A stretch of 64,000 bases of DNA from UMGS1519 sp050951005. Its GTDB lineage: Bacteria > Actinomycetota > Coriobacteriia > Coriobacteriales > Eggerthellaceae. How positions within the stretch are numbered: the first letter of the stretch is position 1; each line of letters opens with the position of its first letter. Made by a program: the position numbers and the translations under genes. The notes under the pieces were generated by a model. The model was given only the letters and a program-made list of their open reading frames with translations. It was not told the origin of the DNA and ran no database searches. Of this stretch, positions 15,663-26,488 are shown piece after piece. The DNA is taken from NCBI GenBank assembly GCA_050951005.1, contig JBMNIP010000001.1, positions 310,001 through 374,000 on the forward strand, read 5' to 3'.

Positions 15663-17372
15663 ATGACATCCCGAAGGAGGAAGTGCCTACCTGTTTTGCT
15701 GATACATTCCGATCACGTTCTTCCCCGCTCGCTTTTTCCCGCGATTGCCGTCATTGCGCTTCTGGTTTGTCTGCTGCCCGGAGTCGCCCTGGCATCCGAA
15801 TCCTGGGGAATTGTGAGCGATACTCATATCGGCGTCACAAAGACGACTGAAGATTCGGAAACGACTATCGATCCTTCCGAAGAATTGGCGGATGGCCTCC
15901 AGGTTATCGTGGACAAAACCGAAGGGAAGAACCGGCAGGCCGTCTTCAATCTGGGGGATGTCACCAACAAAGGGGTGGATGAGGACGCGATAGACCAGTA
16001 CCTGGACATCATCGCCACGTATGGCGAGGCGTCGAAAACCCCCTACCATCAGGTTATCGGCAATCACGACCTGTATAATTTCGGCCGATACGAGACAAGT
16101 ACCGATATCGCAGCCAGAACCCTGAAAGTACAGCAGGCCCTCTCTCTTTTCGAGGACAAGCTCTCGTCTGGCACCGGCTCCGCCGTGCAGTTCTATTCAT
16201 TCGATCATGTGAACTTCATTCTTATCGGAGACACCTCCATTGAAGGGGCCGTCGATGGGAACAGCCTCACCTCCTCTGCGAGCATCGGGGGCAATCGGCT
16301 CTCAGACGCTACGAGGGAGTCGCTGAACAAGAGGCTGCTGCAGACGGTCCGCCAAGGGCGCCACGGAGGCCACACCCTCGCCATCGTGATGTGCCACTAT
16401 CCCTACTACAACAAGAAGTACCTTTCCAAGTCCGATCGGAATGCGCTGTATTCGATACTGACGTCATATCCGAACACGTACTATTTCGCCGGACATCGCC
16501 ACAACTACGCTGCCCATGGCGCGTCGAACTACTCTGTTGTCTCGGCGGCGTCGCTGTCTGCGAAAATGACGTCCTATAACATCCGCACGGGCTATTCGTC
16601 CGACCTGAGATATTCGCTCACCCAGATAGGTATTGATTCGACATGCGGGTATCTTAGTGGATCGGAAGAGGCTGAGGCTGCCGATTCCTCTGTTTCGGTC
16701 TTGGAGGATACCGGTTCCGGGGATGCGTTGACGCTTCACACCTATGATGTCACTGCGGGAACTGAAAGCTCGCGAAAGCTCGTCAGACGCACAGGCTCCG
16801 TGAAGATCGCGTCCACAAATGCGGATCCTGCCTATTACCACCGTTCGGCGAAGGGAACATACCAGGTGGTCTTTTCCGACGGCGGCACGTATTCGGGAAT
16901 CGCCAGCGGCGCGAAGATTTCACTGAAAACAGGCAAGTCGAAGACGATCTCCGGCATTCCCGCGGGGGTGCTTGTCACGGTGAGGCAAACCCATGCGAAA
17001 ACGGGCTACAAGAAGGCACCGACGAAACGGGTAGAGGTGTACGCCGGGAAGAAGCGCACTGCCAAAATGAAATCGTCCTGGAAGGCCGGAAGCTACCTCG
17101 TGGCTTTCTGCAAGAATGCCCAGGCGAAAGCATCGAAGAAGCGGGTGAGCTACAAGATGCTGCGCAATGTGCGCAAGCAGCTGCATAAGAACACCTTCAA
17201 GCGCTCGGGTTATCGCTTTGCGGGATGGAATACGAAGAAGAACGGCACGGGGAAGAAATACCGCAACCGGCAGGCGGTAAAGAACCTGACGAAGAAGAAC
17301 GGCACCATCAAGCTCTATGCGCAATGGAAGCCGGTGAAGAAGAAGGGTGCTTCTCGAACCCTGACTCTATAG
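15663..17372 (+). CDS. Secreted calcineurin-like metallophosphoesterase with C-terminal Listeria-Bacteroides-type repeat
   Basis: A 569-residue exported phosphoesterase. A signal peptide with a basic start and hydrophobic core (residues ~26-45, LASES cleavage region) leads directly into the catalytic domain. The metal-binding motifs are in order: D53/H55 in SDTHIG, D99 in NLGDVTNKG, N134-H135-D136 in GNHD, a CHYP His and GHRHNY. Two divalent metals are expected; the natural phosphoester is unknown. Residues ~390-569 are Lys/Gly-rich, and the last 75 include YRFAGWNTKKNGTGKKY...LYAQW, a Listeria-Bacteroides (Flg_new) repeat common in Coriobacteriia surface proteins. The ATG at 15663 lacks a ribosome-binding site, while AAGGAGG at 15674 would serve a TTG at 15696; either keeps the signal peptide. 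The gene stands alone. Confidence 0.88.
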   Translation: MTSRRRKCLPVLLIHSDHVLPRSLFPAIAVIALLVCLLPGVALASESWGIVSDTHIGVTKTTEDSETTIDPSEELADGLQVIVDKTEGKNRQAVFNLGDVTNKGVDEDAIDQYLDIIATYGEASKTPYHQVIGNHDLYNFGRYETSTDIAARTLKVQQALSLFEDKLSSGTGSAVQFYSFDHVNFILIGDTSIEGAVDGNSLTSSASIGGNRLSDATRESLNKRLLQTVRQGRHGGHTLAIVMCHYPYYNKKYLSKSDRNALYSILTSYPNTYYFAGHRHNYAAHGASNYSVVSAASLSAKMTSYNIRTGYSSDLRYSLTQIGIDSTCGYLSGSEEAEAADSSVSVLEDTGSGDALTLHTYDVTAGTESSRKLVRRTGSVKIASTNADPAYYHRSAKGTYQVVFSDGGTYSGIASGAKISLKTGKSKTISGIPAGVLVTVRQTHAKTGYKKAPTKRVEVYAGKKRTAKMKSSWKAGSYLVAFCKNAQAKASKKRVSYKMLRNVRKQLHKNTFKRSGYRFAGWNTKKNGTGKKYRNRQAVKNLTKKNGTIKLYAQWKPVKKKGASRTLTL

Positions 17373-17434
17373 AAAGATTTTCCGTCACGCTTTCGATAGA
17401 CGCCTGAAGGGCGTCCCTGCCGGCATGGGTGCGG

Positions 17435-18190
17435 CTATGCTTCAGGTTCGCGCTGCCGATAGTCATCCATCATCGTGGAGAACAAGCTTGCAGCGCTGGG
17501 CGGCGTCCAGACGATGGCGTTTGCGCCGGCTTCGATGGTGCGCGATATGGATTCGTTTGATTTTCCGCCGGAGGCGATGATGGGCGCCCGCGGGAAGCCC
17601 TTCCGGATTTTCGCCACCGCTTCGGCCGTTTTCGCGCCGCAAGCCACGTTCAGGATGGCGGCGCCGCTATCCAGGCGCTTTCGCACATCCGTGTCGGGAG
17701 ACGCGATGGTCACCACGATGGGGATGTCCACCACACGTGTCATCAAGCGCAGGTCGCGGTTGGGCAGCGGGGCGTTAACCACCACCCCCATGGCGCCCTG
17801 GTTCTCGGCATCCATGGCAAGGTACGTGGCGCGCATCCCCTGCGTGGTGCCGCCGCCCACGCCGCAGAAAACAGGTACGGACGCCACGCGCAGAACAGAC
17901 GAGCTGATGGCGCGTTGGGCGGTGAACGGGTAGACGCAGAACACGGCGTCGGCATCGCAGTTCTTGATGATGGCGATATCCGTGGAGAACAGCAGGCTTT
18001 GGATCTTGCGCCCGTATACCACGATGCCAGTGGCCTTCTTGATCGATTTCGGCACGCGCAGTATGTTGTGGCGAAGCCGTGATTCGATGGGCGGGATACC
18101 TCCCTCGAACTCGGATTCGTCGCCCTCGATCTTGGGCGTCAGGGCTCCGTTGCCGTCCTGGCCGACGCCATTCCAATCCAGTTGGGCCAT
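17435..18190 (-). CDS. Barrel-like protein of unknown function
   Basis: A 251-residue protein. Its alternating beta strand and helix pattern and Gly-rich turns (GVGGGTTQGM, ILNVACG, IIASGGK near the C-terminus) suggest a TIM-barrel of the FMN- or phosphate-binding kind. IIASGGKSNESI followed by AGANAIVW resembles the phosphate-binding end of such barrels, with the last helix following. I do not recognise a characterised family, and no catalytic signature is clear. The start at 18190 is set by AAGGAGG; an upstream in-frame ATG would add 33 unlikely residues. It lies 74 bases downstream of the M20 amidohydrolase gene on the same strand, so it is probably in the same transcript. Confidence 0.6.
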   Translation of the reverse strand: MAQLDWNGVGQDGNGALTPKIEGDESEFEGGIPPIESRLRHNILRVPKSIKKATGIVVYGRKIQSLLFSTDIAIIKNCDADAVFCVYPFTAQRAISSSVLRVASVPVFCGVGGGTTQGMRATYLAMDAENQGAMGVVVNAPLPNRDLRLMTRVVDIPIVVTIASPDTDVRKRLDSGAAILNVACGAKTAEAVAKIRKGFPRAPIIASGGKSNESISRTIEAGANAIVWTPPSAASLFSTMMDDYRQREPEA

Positions 18191-18264
18191 GGCAGCCTCC
18201 TTAGCGTTGTGTCGGTAGGGGCTCTGCCCCTTGCAGCCGAGCGCTACGGATAGGGAATCGGGGT

Positions 18265-19539
18265 TCAGGATAGCATGTCGCATGCCCATTGGGCGGTGAC
18301 CATGGAGCCTTTTGCCAACATGTTCTCGTCAACGGTATAGAAGCAGCTGTGCTGTGGATGAACGGCACCTGCTTCCTGGTTGCGGGTGCCGACGAACACG
18401 AATACGCCGGGCACCTTCTGCAGGTATTCCGCAAAGTCCTCGCCGGCCAAGGTGCCCTCGTAGGACCCCACGGCATCGGTGCCCAGCACGCGGGCAACCG
18501 CGTCATGCGCCACTGCGGCGTAACGGGGGTCGTTCACCACGCAGGAGTTGCCCTTCTCCATGCTGAATTTGATGTCGGCCCCGAAGGCATGCGAAGTCTT
18601 TCCCGCGATGCGCTCCATCCGGTCGATGATCTCCTTGCGGATATCGCTATGCCAGGTACGCAGGGTACCGGTGAGATAGGCACTGCCAGCCATGATATTG
18701 CGTGCAGTGCCGCCGTGAATCTCTCCGACTGTGATGACGACGGGCTCGAACGGCGACGTGCGGCGCGACACCAGAACCTGCAGCGAATCGATGATCTCGG
18801 CAGCGACCACAATGGCGTCGACTCCCTTGTGGGGCATGGAACCATGCGCCGATACGCCCTCGATATCGATGCGGAACCAATCGGTGTTCGCCATGCGCAA
18901 GCCGGGCTCGCAGGAGATGGTACCGGAGTCGACTTCGCTCCAGATGTGGGCACCGTAGATGGCCTCGACCCCATCCAGCGCGCCGGCCGCGATCATGTCG
19001 CGGGCGCCGATGGAAATCTCCTCGGCAGGTTGGAACAGCACGCGGACCTCGCCGCGCAGGTAGGGCCGCAGCTGCCAAAGGATGTTCACCGCGCCGAGCA
19101 TCATGGCCATATGGCAGTCATGGCCGCAGGCGTGCATGACGCCGTGATTCTGGGAAGCATAGGGAACCCCGGTGCGCTCATTGATCGGCAATGCGTCCAT
19201 GTCGCAACGCAAGGCGATGCGGCGTGTCGGCTTTCCGTCCTTGTCGTAGGCTCCGTCCGCTTCGCCTTCAATGGTCGCGATGATACCGGTTCCGATGAAG
19301 TCTTCGCGCTCTTCGGAATAGGCGGCGGGTCGCTTGCCCTGTACGCGGCGATAGGGAAGGTGCAGGCGGTCGAGCTCGTTGCAGATGAATTGCGAGGTTT
19401 CGATTTCGTGGGCGCTCAGTTCCGGATGCTGGTGGAAATACCGGCGCCACGCGATAATCTGGTCGCCGTATTGTGCAGCCAGTGTGCGGATCTTCTCGGT
19501 GACTTCTGCCGAAGCGGCGGGGGTGGTGCAGTCGTTCAT
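18265..19539 (-). CDS. M20-family amidohydrolase / peptidase
   Basis: A 424-residue zinc-dependent amidohydrolase of the M20D type, which cleaves N-acyl amino acids, hippurate-like amides or peptides. WRRYFHQHPELSAHE is the usual N-terminal motif, MHACGHDCHMAMM carries metal ligands, PAEEISIGARDMI carries the Glu pair, and a dimerisation domain lies in the middle. HPQHSCFYTVDENML near the end supplies the last metal His. AAAGGAGAACCCC before the ATG at 19539 fixes the start; longer in-frame sequence upstream lacks coding character. It is the first gene of a two-gene minus-strand unit with the barrel-like protein. The substrate cannot be deduced. Confidence 0.92.
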   Translation of the reverse strand: MNDCTTPAASAEVTEKIRTLAAQYGDQIIAWRRYFHQHPELSAHEIETSQFICNELDRLHLPYRRVQGKRPAAYSEEREDFIGTGIIATIEGEADGAYDKDGKPTRRIALRCDMDALPINERTGVPYASQNHGVMHACGHDCHMAMMLGAVNILWQLRPYLRGEVRVLFQPAEEISIGARDMIAAGALDGVEAIYGAHIWSEVDSGTISCEPGLRMANTDWFRIDIEGVSAHGSMPHKGVDAIVVAAEIIDSLQVLVSRRTSPFEPVVITVGEIHGGTARNIMAGSAYLTGTLRTWHSDIRKEIIDRMERIAGKTSHAFGADIKFSMEKGNSCVVNDPRYAAVAHDAVARVLGTDAVGSYEGTLAGEDFAEYLQKVPGVFVFVGTRNQEAGAVHPQHSCFYTVDENMLAKGSMVTAQWACDMLS

Positions 19540-19715
19540 GGGGTTCTCCTTTGCGGACAACGGTACTGCCATGCTAGCGCATACGGCGATCTTGCGTCGA
19601 ACGGGGAGGGCAATGCCGTCGTGAAATACTCTGCTTTGCCCCGTAGAAGGCGTAATCTTTGCTGGTAATCTGTGAATTGCGCCGATGGTGCGAAACGGCG
19701 CATGCAAGGGTTGGG

Positions 19716-19738
19716 AAACCGTTACAATTAAACGGTTT
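19716..19738. promoter_or_regulatory. Inverted repeat overlapping the likely leuC -10 element
   Basis: Arms AAACCGTT (19716-19723) and AACGGTTT (19731-19738) form a perfect 8-base inverted repeat with a 7-base spacer. The spacer region contains TACAAT (19723-19728), a plausible -10 about 60 bases before leuC. A repressor binding here would block the promoter. I see no T-box or peptide attenuator. Confidence 0.5.
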
Positions 19739-19787
19739 AAGTGAGATATGTGGTATCGGAATCACGCAAGGACCTGAAGGAGACAAC

Positions 19788-21056
19788 ATGGCACGTCCTA
19801 TGACTATGGCGGAAAAGATTCTCGCCGCCCACGCGGGCTTGGATGAGGTGAAGCCGGGACAACTGATCGAATGCGACCTCGACCTGGTGCTGTCCAACGA
19901 CGTCACCGCCCCCATTGCCATTCGCGAGTTCAAGAAGATCGGTTCGGAGAAGGTTTTCGATCCGACGAAGATCGCCCTGGTTCCGGACCATTACGTGCCG
20001 AATAAGGATATCAAGAGCGCCGAGCAGGCCAAGATCGTCCGCGATTTCGCACATGAGCAGGGCATCACCCATTACTACGAGGTGGGTTGCATGGGCGTCG
20101 AGCACGCGCTGCTTCCCGAGCAGGGCGTGGTCGGTGCCGGCGATTTGATCATCGGCTCCGACAGCCACACCTGCACCTACGGTGCCCTGGGAGCGTTCTC
20201 CACCGGTGTCGGCTCTACCGATGCCGCGGTGGGCTATGCGACCGGCCGTGCTTGGTTCAAGGTCCCCGAAACCTTGAAGTTCAACATCGAGGGGCAACTG
20301 CAGCCCGGCGTTACCGGCAAGGACATCATCCTCTACATCATCGGCATGATCGGCGTGGACGGTGCCCTCTACAAGGCGATGGAGTTCACCGGATCGGCCA
20401 TCCGCAGCCTGTCGATGGAAGGCCGTATGACCATTTCCAACATGGCCATCGAGGCAGGCGGCAAAGCCGGTCTGATCGAGGTCGACGATGTGACGCGCGC
20501 CTACCTCGACGGGCGCACCGAACGTCCTTACACCGAATACCATTCCGATCCGGATGCCCAGTACGAGAAGGTATACGAGATCAATGCCGCCGATATCCCG
20601 ATGACGGTTTCCTTCCCGCATCTGCCCTCCAACGCCCGCCCGGTTGCCGATTCCCGCGATGTGAAGATCGACCAATCGGTTATCGGCTCCTGCACCAACG
20701 GCCGCATCGAGGATATGCGCCAGGCCGCTGCAGTACTGAAGGGCCACAAGGTCAATCCGAATGTGCGTTGCATCGTGATTCCCGCAACCCAGCAGGTCTA
20801 CCGCCAGTGCATCGAAGAAGGCCTGACCGAGATCTTCCTCGACGCGAACTGTGCTGTGTCCACCCCGACCTGCGGTCCGTGCCTGGGCGGTTATATGGGC
20901 ATCCTGGCTGCGGGCGAGCGCTCGGTCGCCACGACCAACCGCAATTTCGTCGGCCGCATGGGCGATCCGACGAGCGAGGTGTATCTGACCAACCCTGCAG
21001 TTGCTGCGGCAAGCGCTATCGCCGGCCACATTGCCCTGCCGGAAGACATCGACTAG
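19788..21056 (+). CDS. leuC: 3-isopropylmalate dehydratase large subunit
   Basis: A 422-residue aconitase-family large subunit, which with LeuD isomerises 2- and 3-isopropylmalate (or citramalate and methylmalate). The [4Fe-4S] cysteines are in IGSCTNGR and in TCGPCLGG. The length and the N-terminal MTMAEKILAAHAG match the shorter HacA/LeuC branch found in archaea and many anaerobes rather than the 466-residue E. coli type. The start at 19788 follows GAAGGAGA; the frame is open further upstream but lacks a start signal. The gene leads the leuC-leuD-leuB-hisS-aspS unit. A homoaconitase-type activity is possible, but the leuB neighbour favours isopropylmalate or citramalate chemistry. Confidence 0.93.
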   Translation: MARPMTMAEKILAAHAGLDEVKPGQLIECDLDLVLSNDVTAPIAIREFKKIGSEKVFDPTKIALVPDHYVPNKDIKSAEQAKIVRDFAHEQGITHYYEVGCMGVEHALLPEQGVVGAGDLIIGSDSHTCTYGALGAFSTGVGSTDAAVGYATGRAWFKVPETLKFNIEGQLQPGVTGKDIILYIIGMIGVDGALYKAMEFTGSAIRSLSMEGRMTISNMAIEAGGKAGLIEVDDVTRAYLDGRTERPYTEYHSDPDAQYEKVYEINAADIPMTVSFPHLPSNARPVADSRDVKIDQSVIGSCTNGRIEDMRQAAAVLKGHKVNPNVRCIVIPATQQVYRQCIEEGLTEIFLDANCAVSTPTCGPCLGGYMGILAAGERSVATTNRNFVGRMGDPTSEVYLTNPAVAAASAIAGHIALPEDID

Positions 21057-21083
21057 CCGAATCTAATTCCAAGGAGCGAAACC

Positions 21084-21596
21084 ATGAAATTTGAGGGAAC
21101 CGCACATCGCTATGGCCGCGACATCGATACCGATGTCATCATCCCGGCCCGTTATCTGAACACGTCCGATCCGGCAGAGCTTGCCAAGCATTGCCTGGAG
21201 GATTTGGACGTCGACTTCGTGAAGAAGGTCAAGCCCGGCGACATCATCGTGGCCGAGGAGAACTTCGGCTGCGGCTCGTCGCGCGAGCATGCTCCCATCT
21301 GCATCAAGGCCGCGGGCGTCGATGCCGTTATCGCAAAGAGCTTCGCGCGCATCTTCTACCGCAATTCCATCAATATCGGCCTTGCGATCCTCGAATGCCC
21401 CGAGGCGGTCGACGCCATCAAAGACGGCGACAAGGTTTCCGTAGACGCCGATGCGGGCATTATCGTCAACGAGACTACGGGCAAGCAGTTCCAGGCAGAG
21501 CCCTTCCCGCCGTTCATCAAGGACATCATCGAGCAGGGCGGTCTGGTGAATCGCACCAAGAAGATCCTCGCGGAACAGAAAAAGGCCGCGAACTAG
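21084..21596 (+). CDS. leuD: 3-isopropylmalate dehydratase small subunit
   Basis: A 170-residue swivel domain that completes the active site of the LeuCD enzyme. DIDTDVIIPARYL and FGCGSSREHAP are the family motifs; the second binds the substrate carboxylate. The size fits the short archaeal-type small subunit that partners the 422-residue large subunit. It is 27 bases downstream of leuC with CAAGGAG before its ATG. It is followed by an 82-base gap before leuB that contains no convincing terminator. Confidence 0.94.
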   Translation: MKFEGTAHRYGRDIDTDVIIPARYLNTSDPAELAKHCLEDLDVDFVKKVKPGDIIVAEENFGCGSSREHAPICIKAAGVDAVIAKSFARIFYRNSINIGLAILECPEAVDAIKDGDKVSVDADAGIIVNETTGKQFQAEPFPPFIKDIIEQGGLVNRTKKILAEQKKAAN

Positions 21597-21678
21597 CCAG
21601 GGCAGCTATGGGGGGGTCGCCGCTCGTTCGAGCAGGCGGCCTTCTTAACGCAATAGACAGCAAGGAGAGAGAACGCAC

Positions 21679-22785
21679 ATGAGCAAGAGCTATCAGATCT
21701 GCCTGCTTCCCGGCGATGGCATCGGTCCGGAGATCATGGCAGAGGCCGTGAAGGTCCTGAATGCCATCGGCAAGAAGTACGACACGGAATTCACCTATGT
21801 CGAGGCGCTGCTGGGCGGCATCGCCATCGATAAGACCGGCACGGCTATGCCGGATGAGACACTGGAGACGGCGAAGGCTTCCGACGCCGTGCTGCTGGCG
21901 GCTGTCGGAGGTCCCAAGTGGGATACTACCGATCCGACCAAACCGCGTCCCGAGCAGGGCCTGCTGGGTATCCGCAAGGGTTTGGGGTTGTTTGCCAACC
22001 TGCGTCCCGTCAAAGCTTACGACTCGTTGATCAACTCCTCGACGCTGAAGCCCGAGGTCATCAAGGGCGTCGACTTGAACATCGTCCGCGAGCTGACCGG
22101 CGGTCTGTACTTCGGCGCCCGCGACCGTGAATACGATGTGGAAGGCTACGGCGTCAACGGCGGCAAGGGGCAGCGCGCCTACGACACGATGGATTACAAG
22201 GAGTTCGAGGTCGAGCGCATTGCCCGCACCGCATTCGATTCCGCGATGAAACGCCGCAAGAAGGTCCACAACATCGACAAGGCGAATGTGCTCGAGTCCA
22301 GCCGTATGTGGCGTGAGATCGTCCATCGTGTTGCCGAGGATTATCCCGAGGTGGAGCTCGTGGATATGCTGGTGGACAATGCCGCCATGCAGCTGATCAA
22401 CAACCCGCGCCAGTTCGACGTTGTCGTTACCGAGAACACCTTCGGGGACATCCTGTCCGATGAGGCATCGATGCTCACCGGTTCGCTCGGCATGCTGGCT
22501 TCTGCTTCGCTCGGCGAGAGCACCGCGCTTTATGAGCCCAGCCATGGCAGCGCTCCGGACATTGCGGGCAAGGGCATCGCAAATCCGCTCGCCCAGATCC
22601 TATCGGTGGAGATGATGCTGCGCTACAGCTTCGATATGCAGGACGCTGCCGACGACATCGCCAATGCGGTGGAAAAGGTCCTCGATGATGGCTTCCGCAC
22701 TGCCGATCTGGCCAACGATGACACGCCTGCCGACAAGCGCCTGGGCACCGTTGCCATGGGCGACAAGGTGGTCGAGTATCTGTAA
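21679..22785 (+). CDS. leuB: 3-isopropylmalate dehydrogenase
   Basis: A 368-residue NAD-dependent beta-decarboxylating dehydrogenase that oxidises 3-isopropylmalate, and in the citramalate route 3-methylmalate to 2-oxobutyrate. LLPGDGIGPEIM opens the fold, TENTFGDILSDEASMLTGSLGML is the metal and substrate signature, and EPSHGSAPDIAGKGIANP binds NAD. The motif set fits LeuB rather than isocitrate dehydrogenase. AAGGAGAG precedes the ATG. The stop codon shares one base with the start of hisS (TAATG), so leucine-pathway and histidyl-tRNA synthetase genes are translationally coupled. Confidence 0.95.
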   Translation: MSKSYQICLLPGDGIGPEIMAEAVKVLNAIGKKYDTEFTYVEALLGGIAIDKTGTAMPDETLETAKASDAVLLAAVGGPKWDTTDPTKPRPEQGLLGIRKGLGLFANLRPVKAYDSLINSSTLKPEVIKGVDLNIVRELTGGLYFGARDREYDVEGYGVNGGKGQRAYDTMDYKEFEVERIARTAFDSAMKRRKKVHNIDKANVLESSRMWREIVHRVAEDYPEVELVDMLVDNAAMQLINNPRQFDVVVTENTFGDILSDEASMLTGSLGMLASASLGESTALYEPSHGSAPDIAGKGIANPLAQILSVEMMLRYSFDMQDAADDIANAVEKVLDDGFRTADLANDDTPADKRLGTVAMGDKVVEYL

Positions 22786-24170
22786 TGGCTGGCATTCAAC
22801 GGCCGAAAGGCACTCAGGACATTCTGCCCGATGAGGCGCGTTTCTGGCTGCATTTTCAGGACACGGCACGCGAGATGTTCGGTCGCTACGGCTACCAATA
22901 TCTGGAGACGCCGTTGTTCGAGCGCACGGATCTGTTCGTGCGGGGCATCGGCACCAGCACCGACGTGGTGTCCAAGGAGATGTACGAGGTCCTGTCCGGC
23001 GATAACCTGGGTAAGCTGATTGCCGGCGCCCATGTGAAGGCGAACAGCCGCTTCAGCCTGCGTCCCGAGGGCACGGCGGGTGTAGTGCGCGCTCTGGCGG
23101 AGAACGGCTTGGTGATGCAGGGGGGCGCACCGGTCAAGGTTATGTACGCCGGTCCGATGTTCCGGGCCGAGAACGTGCAGGCGGGTCGTCAGCGCCAGTT
23201 CAACCAAGTCGGCGTTGAGTGCCTGGGCTCCGAAGATCCCACTATCGATGCCGAGGGCATCATCATGCTCATGCGCTTCTATGAGGCGGTGGGTATTCCC
23301 CTGTCTTCCATGCGCCTGCTGGTCAATTCCATGGGCGACGGGAACTGCCGTCCGGCATACCGTGAGCTGGTGCGCTCCTTCATCAAGGAGCATGCCGGCG
23401 AGCTGTGCGAGGAATGCGTCGGGCGCGCCGACACCAATCCGCTGCGGGCATTCGATTGCAAGAAGGAAGCATGCCGGAAGGTCATGGCAGATGCCCCGCG
23501 TATCACCGAGCATCTGTGCCCCGAATGCCGTTCCCATTACGAGAGCGTGCTCGCTCTTCTGCGTGCGGCGGGTATCGAGTATACCGAGGATTACACGCTC
23601 GTCCGTGGATTGGACTACTACACGCGGACGGTTTTCGAAGTGCAAGTCGTTCAGGGCATGGGCGCACAGAACGCCATCGGCGGCGGCGGACGCTATGATC
23701 AGCTGATGGAAGAGATCGGCGGCCAGCCGTCACCGGGCTTCGGCTTCGCGCTGGGCTACGAGCGCTGTCTCTTGGCGCTGAAGGCGCACGGATTGAAGCT
23801 GCTTCCTGCACTGGATTACGACTTCTATATCGCCTGCGTGGACGAGAGCGTGCGTCCGAAGGCTTTTGAAATCCTGCAGTACCTGCGCGACGCGGGCATG
23901 GTTGGCGATATGGATCATCAGCATCGCAGCCTGAAGAGCCAATTCAAACAGGCGAATAAGCTCAAGGCGGCTTTCGTTCTGGTGTTGGGCCCCGACGAGC
24001 TTGCCAAGGGCGTGATTACCGTGCGCAACATGGTATCGCACACCGAGCGGACCGTTCCGTTGTCGGATGCGGTAAAGGCCCTGCGCTCGTTCCTGCTTGC
24101 AGTACCGGAGGCGGGCGCCTCGACTTTGAAGGGCATCATCGACCGGGAAGGCTCTCATTCCAACCACTGA
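22785..24170 (+). CDS. hisS: Histidyl-tRNA synthetase
   Basis: A 461-residue class II aminoacyl-tRNA synthetase that charges tRNA-His. It begins with the family-typical RPKGTQDILPDEA. Motif 2 is in FSLRPEGTAGVVRA...MFRAENVQAGRQRQFNQ, the His-specific segment is VRGLDYYTRTVFEV, and motif 3 lies at PGFGFALGYERCL. An internal Cys-rich part (CEEC, CKKEAC, CPEC around residues 205-250) is seen in many bacterial HisS proteins and may bind metal. The ATG overlaps the leuB stop by one base. It is followed 81 bases later by aspS, the usual hisS-aspS pairing of many bacteria. Confidence 0.96.
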   Translation: MAGIQRPKGTQDILPDEARFWLHFQDTAREMFGRYGYQYLETPLFERTDLFVRGIGTSTDVVSKEMYEVLSGDNLGKLIAGAHVKANSRFSLRPEGTAGVVRALAENGLVMQGGAPVKVMYAGPMFRAENVQAGRQRQFNQVGVECLGSEDPTIDAEGIIMLMRFYEAVGIPLSSMRLLVNSMGDGNCRPAYRELVRSFIKEHAGELCEECVGRADTNPLRAFDCKKEACRKVMADAPRITEHLCPECRSHYESVLALLRAAGIEYTEDYTLVRGLDYYTRTVFEVQVVQGMGAQNAIGGGGRYDQLMEEIGGQPSPGFGFALGYERCLLALKAHGLKLLPALDYDFYIACVDESVRPKAFEILQYLRDAGMVGDMDHQHRSLKSQFKQANKLKAAFVLVLGPDELAKGVITVRNMVSHTERTVPLSDAVKALRSFLLAVPEAGASTLKGIIDREGSHSNH

Positions 24171-24251
24171 CCTTTCCGGCATCCATAGCACAAGTAACCG
24201 TGCGGCAGCCGAATGCGGGGTGGCGCACAGATAGAAGGAGAACATAAGGCA

Positions 24252-26039
<1,788 letters not shown>

Positions 26040-26069
26040 TCACGGTGTGCTGCATGCACGAAACAGGGA

Positions 26070-26096
26070 GGGCCCGCCATCGGCGGGCCCTTTTTT
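26070..26096 (+). terminator. Rho-independent terminator after aspS
   Basis: A nine-base G+C stem (gggcccgcc/ggcgggccc) with a short ATC loop, followed by TTTTTT. Confidence 0.93.
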
Positions 26097-26488
26097 CGTA
26101 ACCGATTTCCGCCAATTCGCACGTGGCCTGCATATAGGCACATATGCTTCGTGCTGAAGACGCATATTTTTGTTTGCATCACATGTATGTTGTTAATCAA
26201 ACAAGTGAATATCCATATACCCAATTAATATTTTTCTTAATAAGGGGGAGGGGGTACGCTTCAATCAGGTTGAGAGTACTGCGTGGGGCTCGATAGAAAG
26301 GGGGAGCGTCGCCCACTGGAAGAAGCTCCTGCAGAGGGTGTCACTACTCGCAGGGCATACCTCCTGGAACCATCAGGATCTCCTGCAAGTATTCGACGGA
26401 TGCAGGAATGCGCATTCGGCTTCTGCCAATCGTTCACGCGGCTCTTGTCTGATATTCGAGAAAATCTCAGAGAAACAGGTGATACCGA
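26097..26488. other. A+T-rich leader region before the MFS carrier gene
   Basis: About 390 bases without a credible gene. The first half (26130-26240) is strikingly A+T-rich for this genome. It holds two inverted repeats: atatgc (26142-26147) with gcatat (26162-26167), and ttgtt (26190-26194) with aacaa (26200-26204). A promoter is likely here. The second half is G+C-richer with several short complementary segments and could be a long structured leader. A 72-codon frame at 26283-26501 overlaps the carrier start and is not convincing. Confidence 0.4.
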
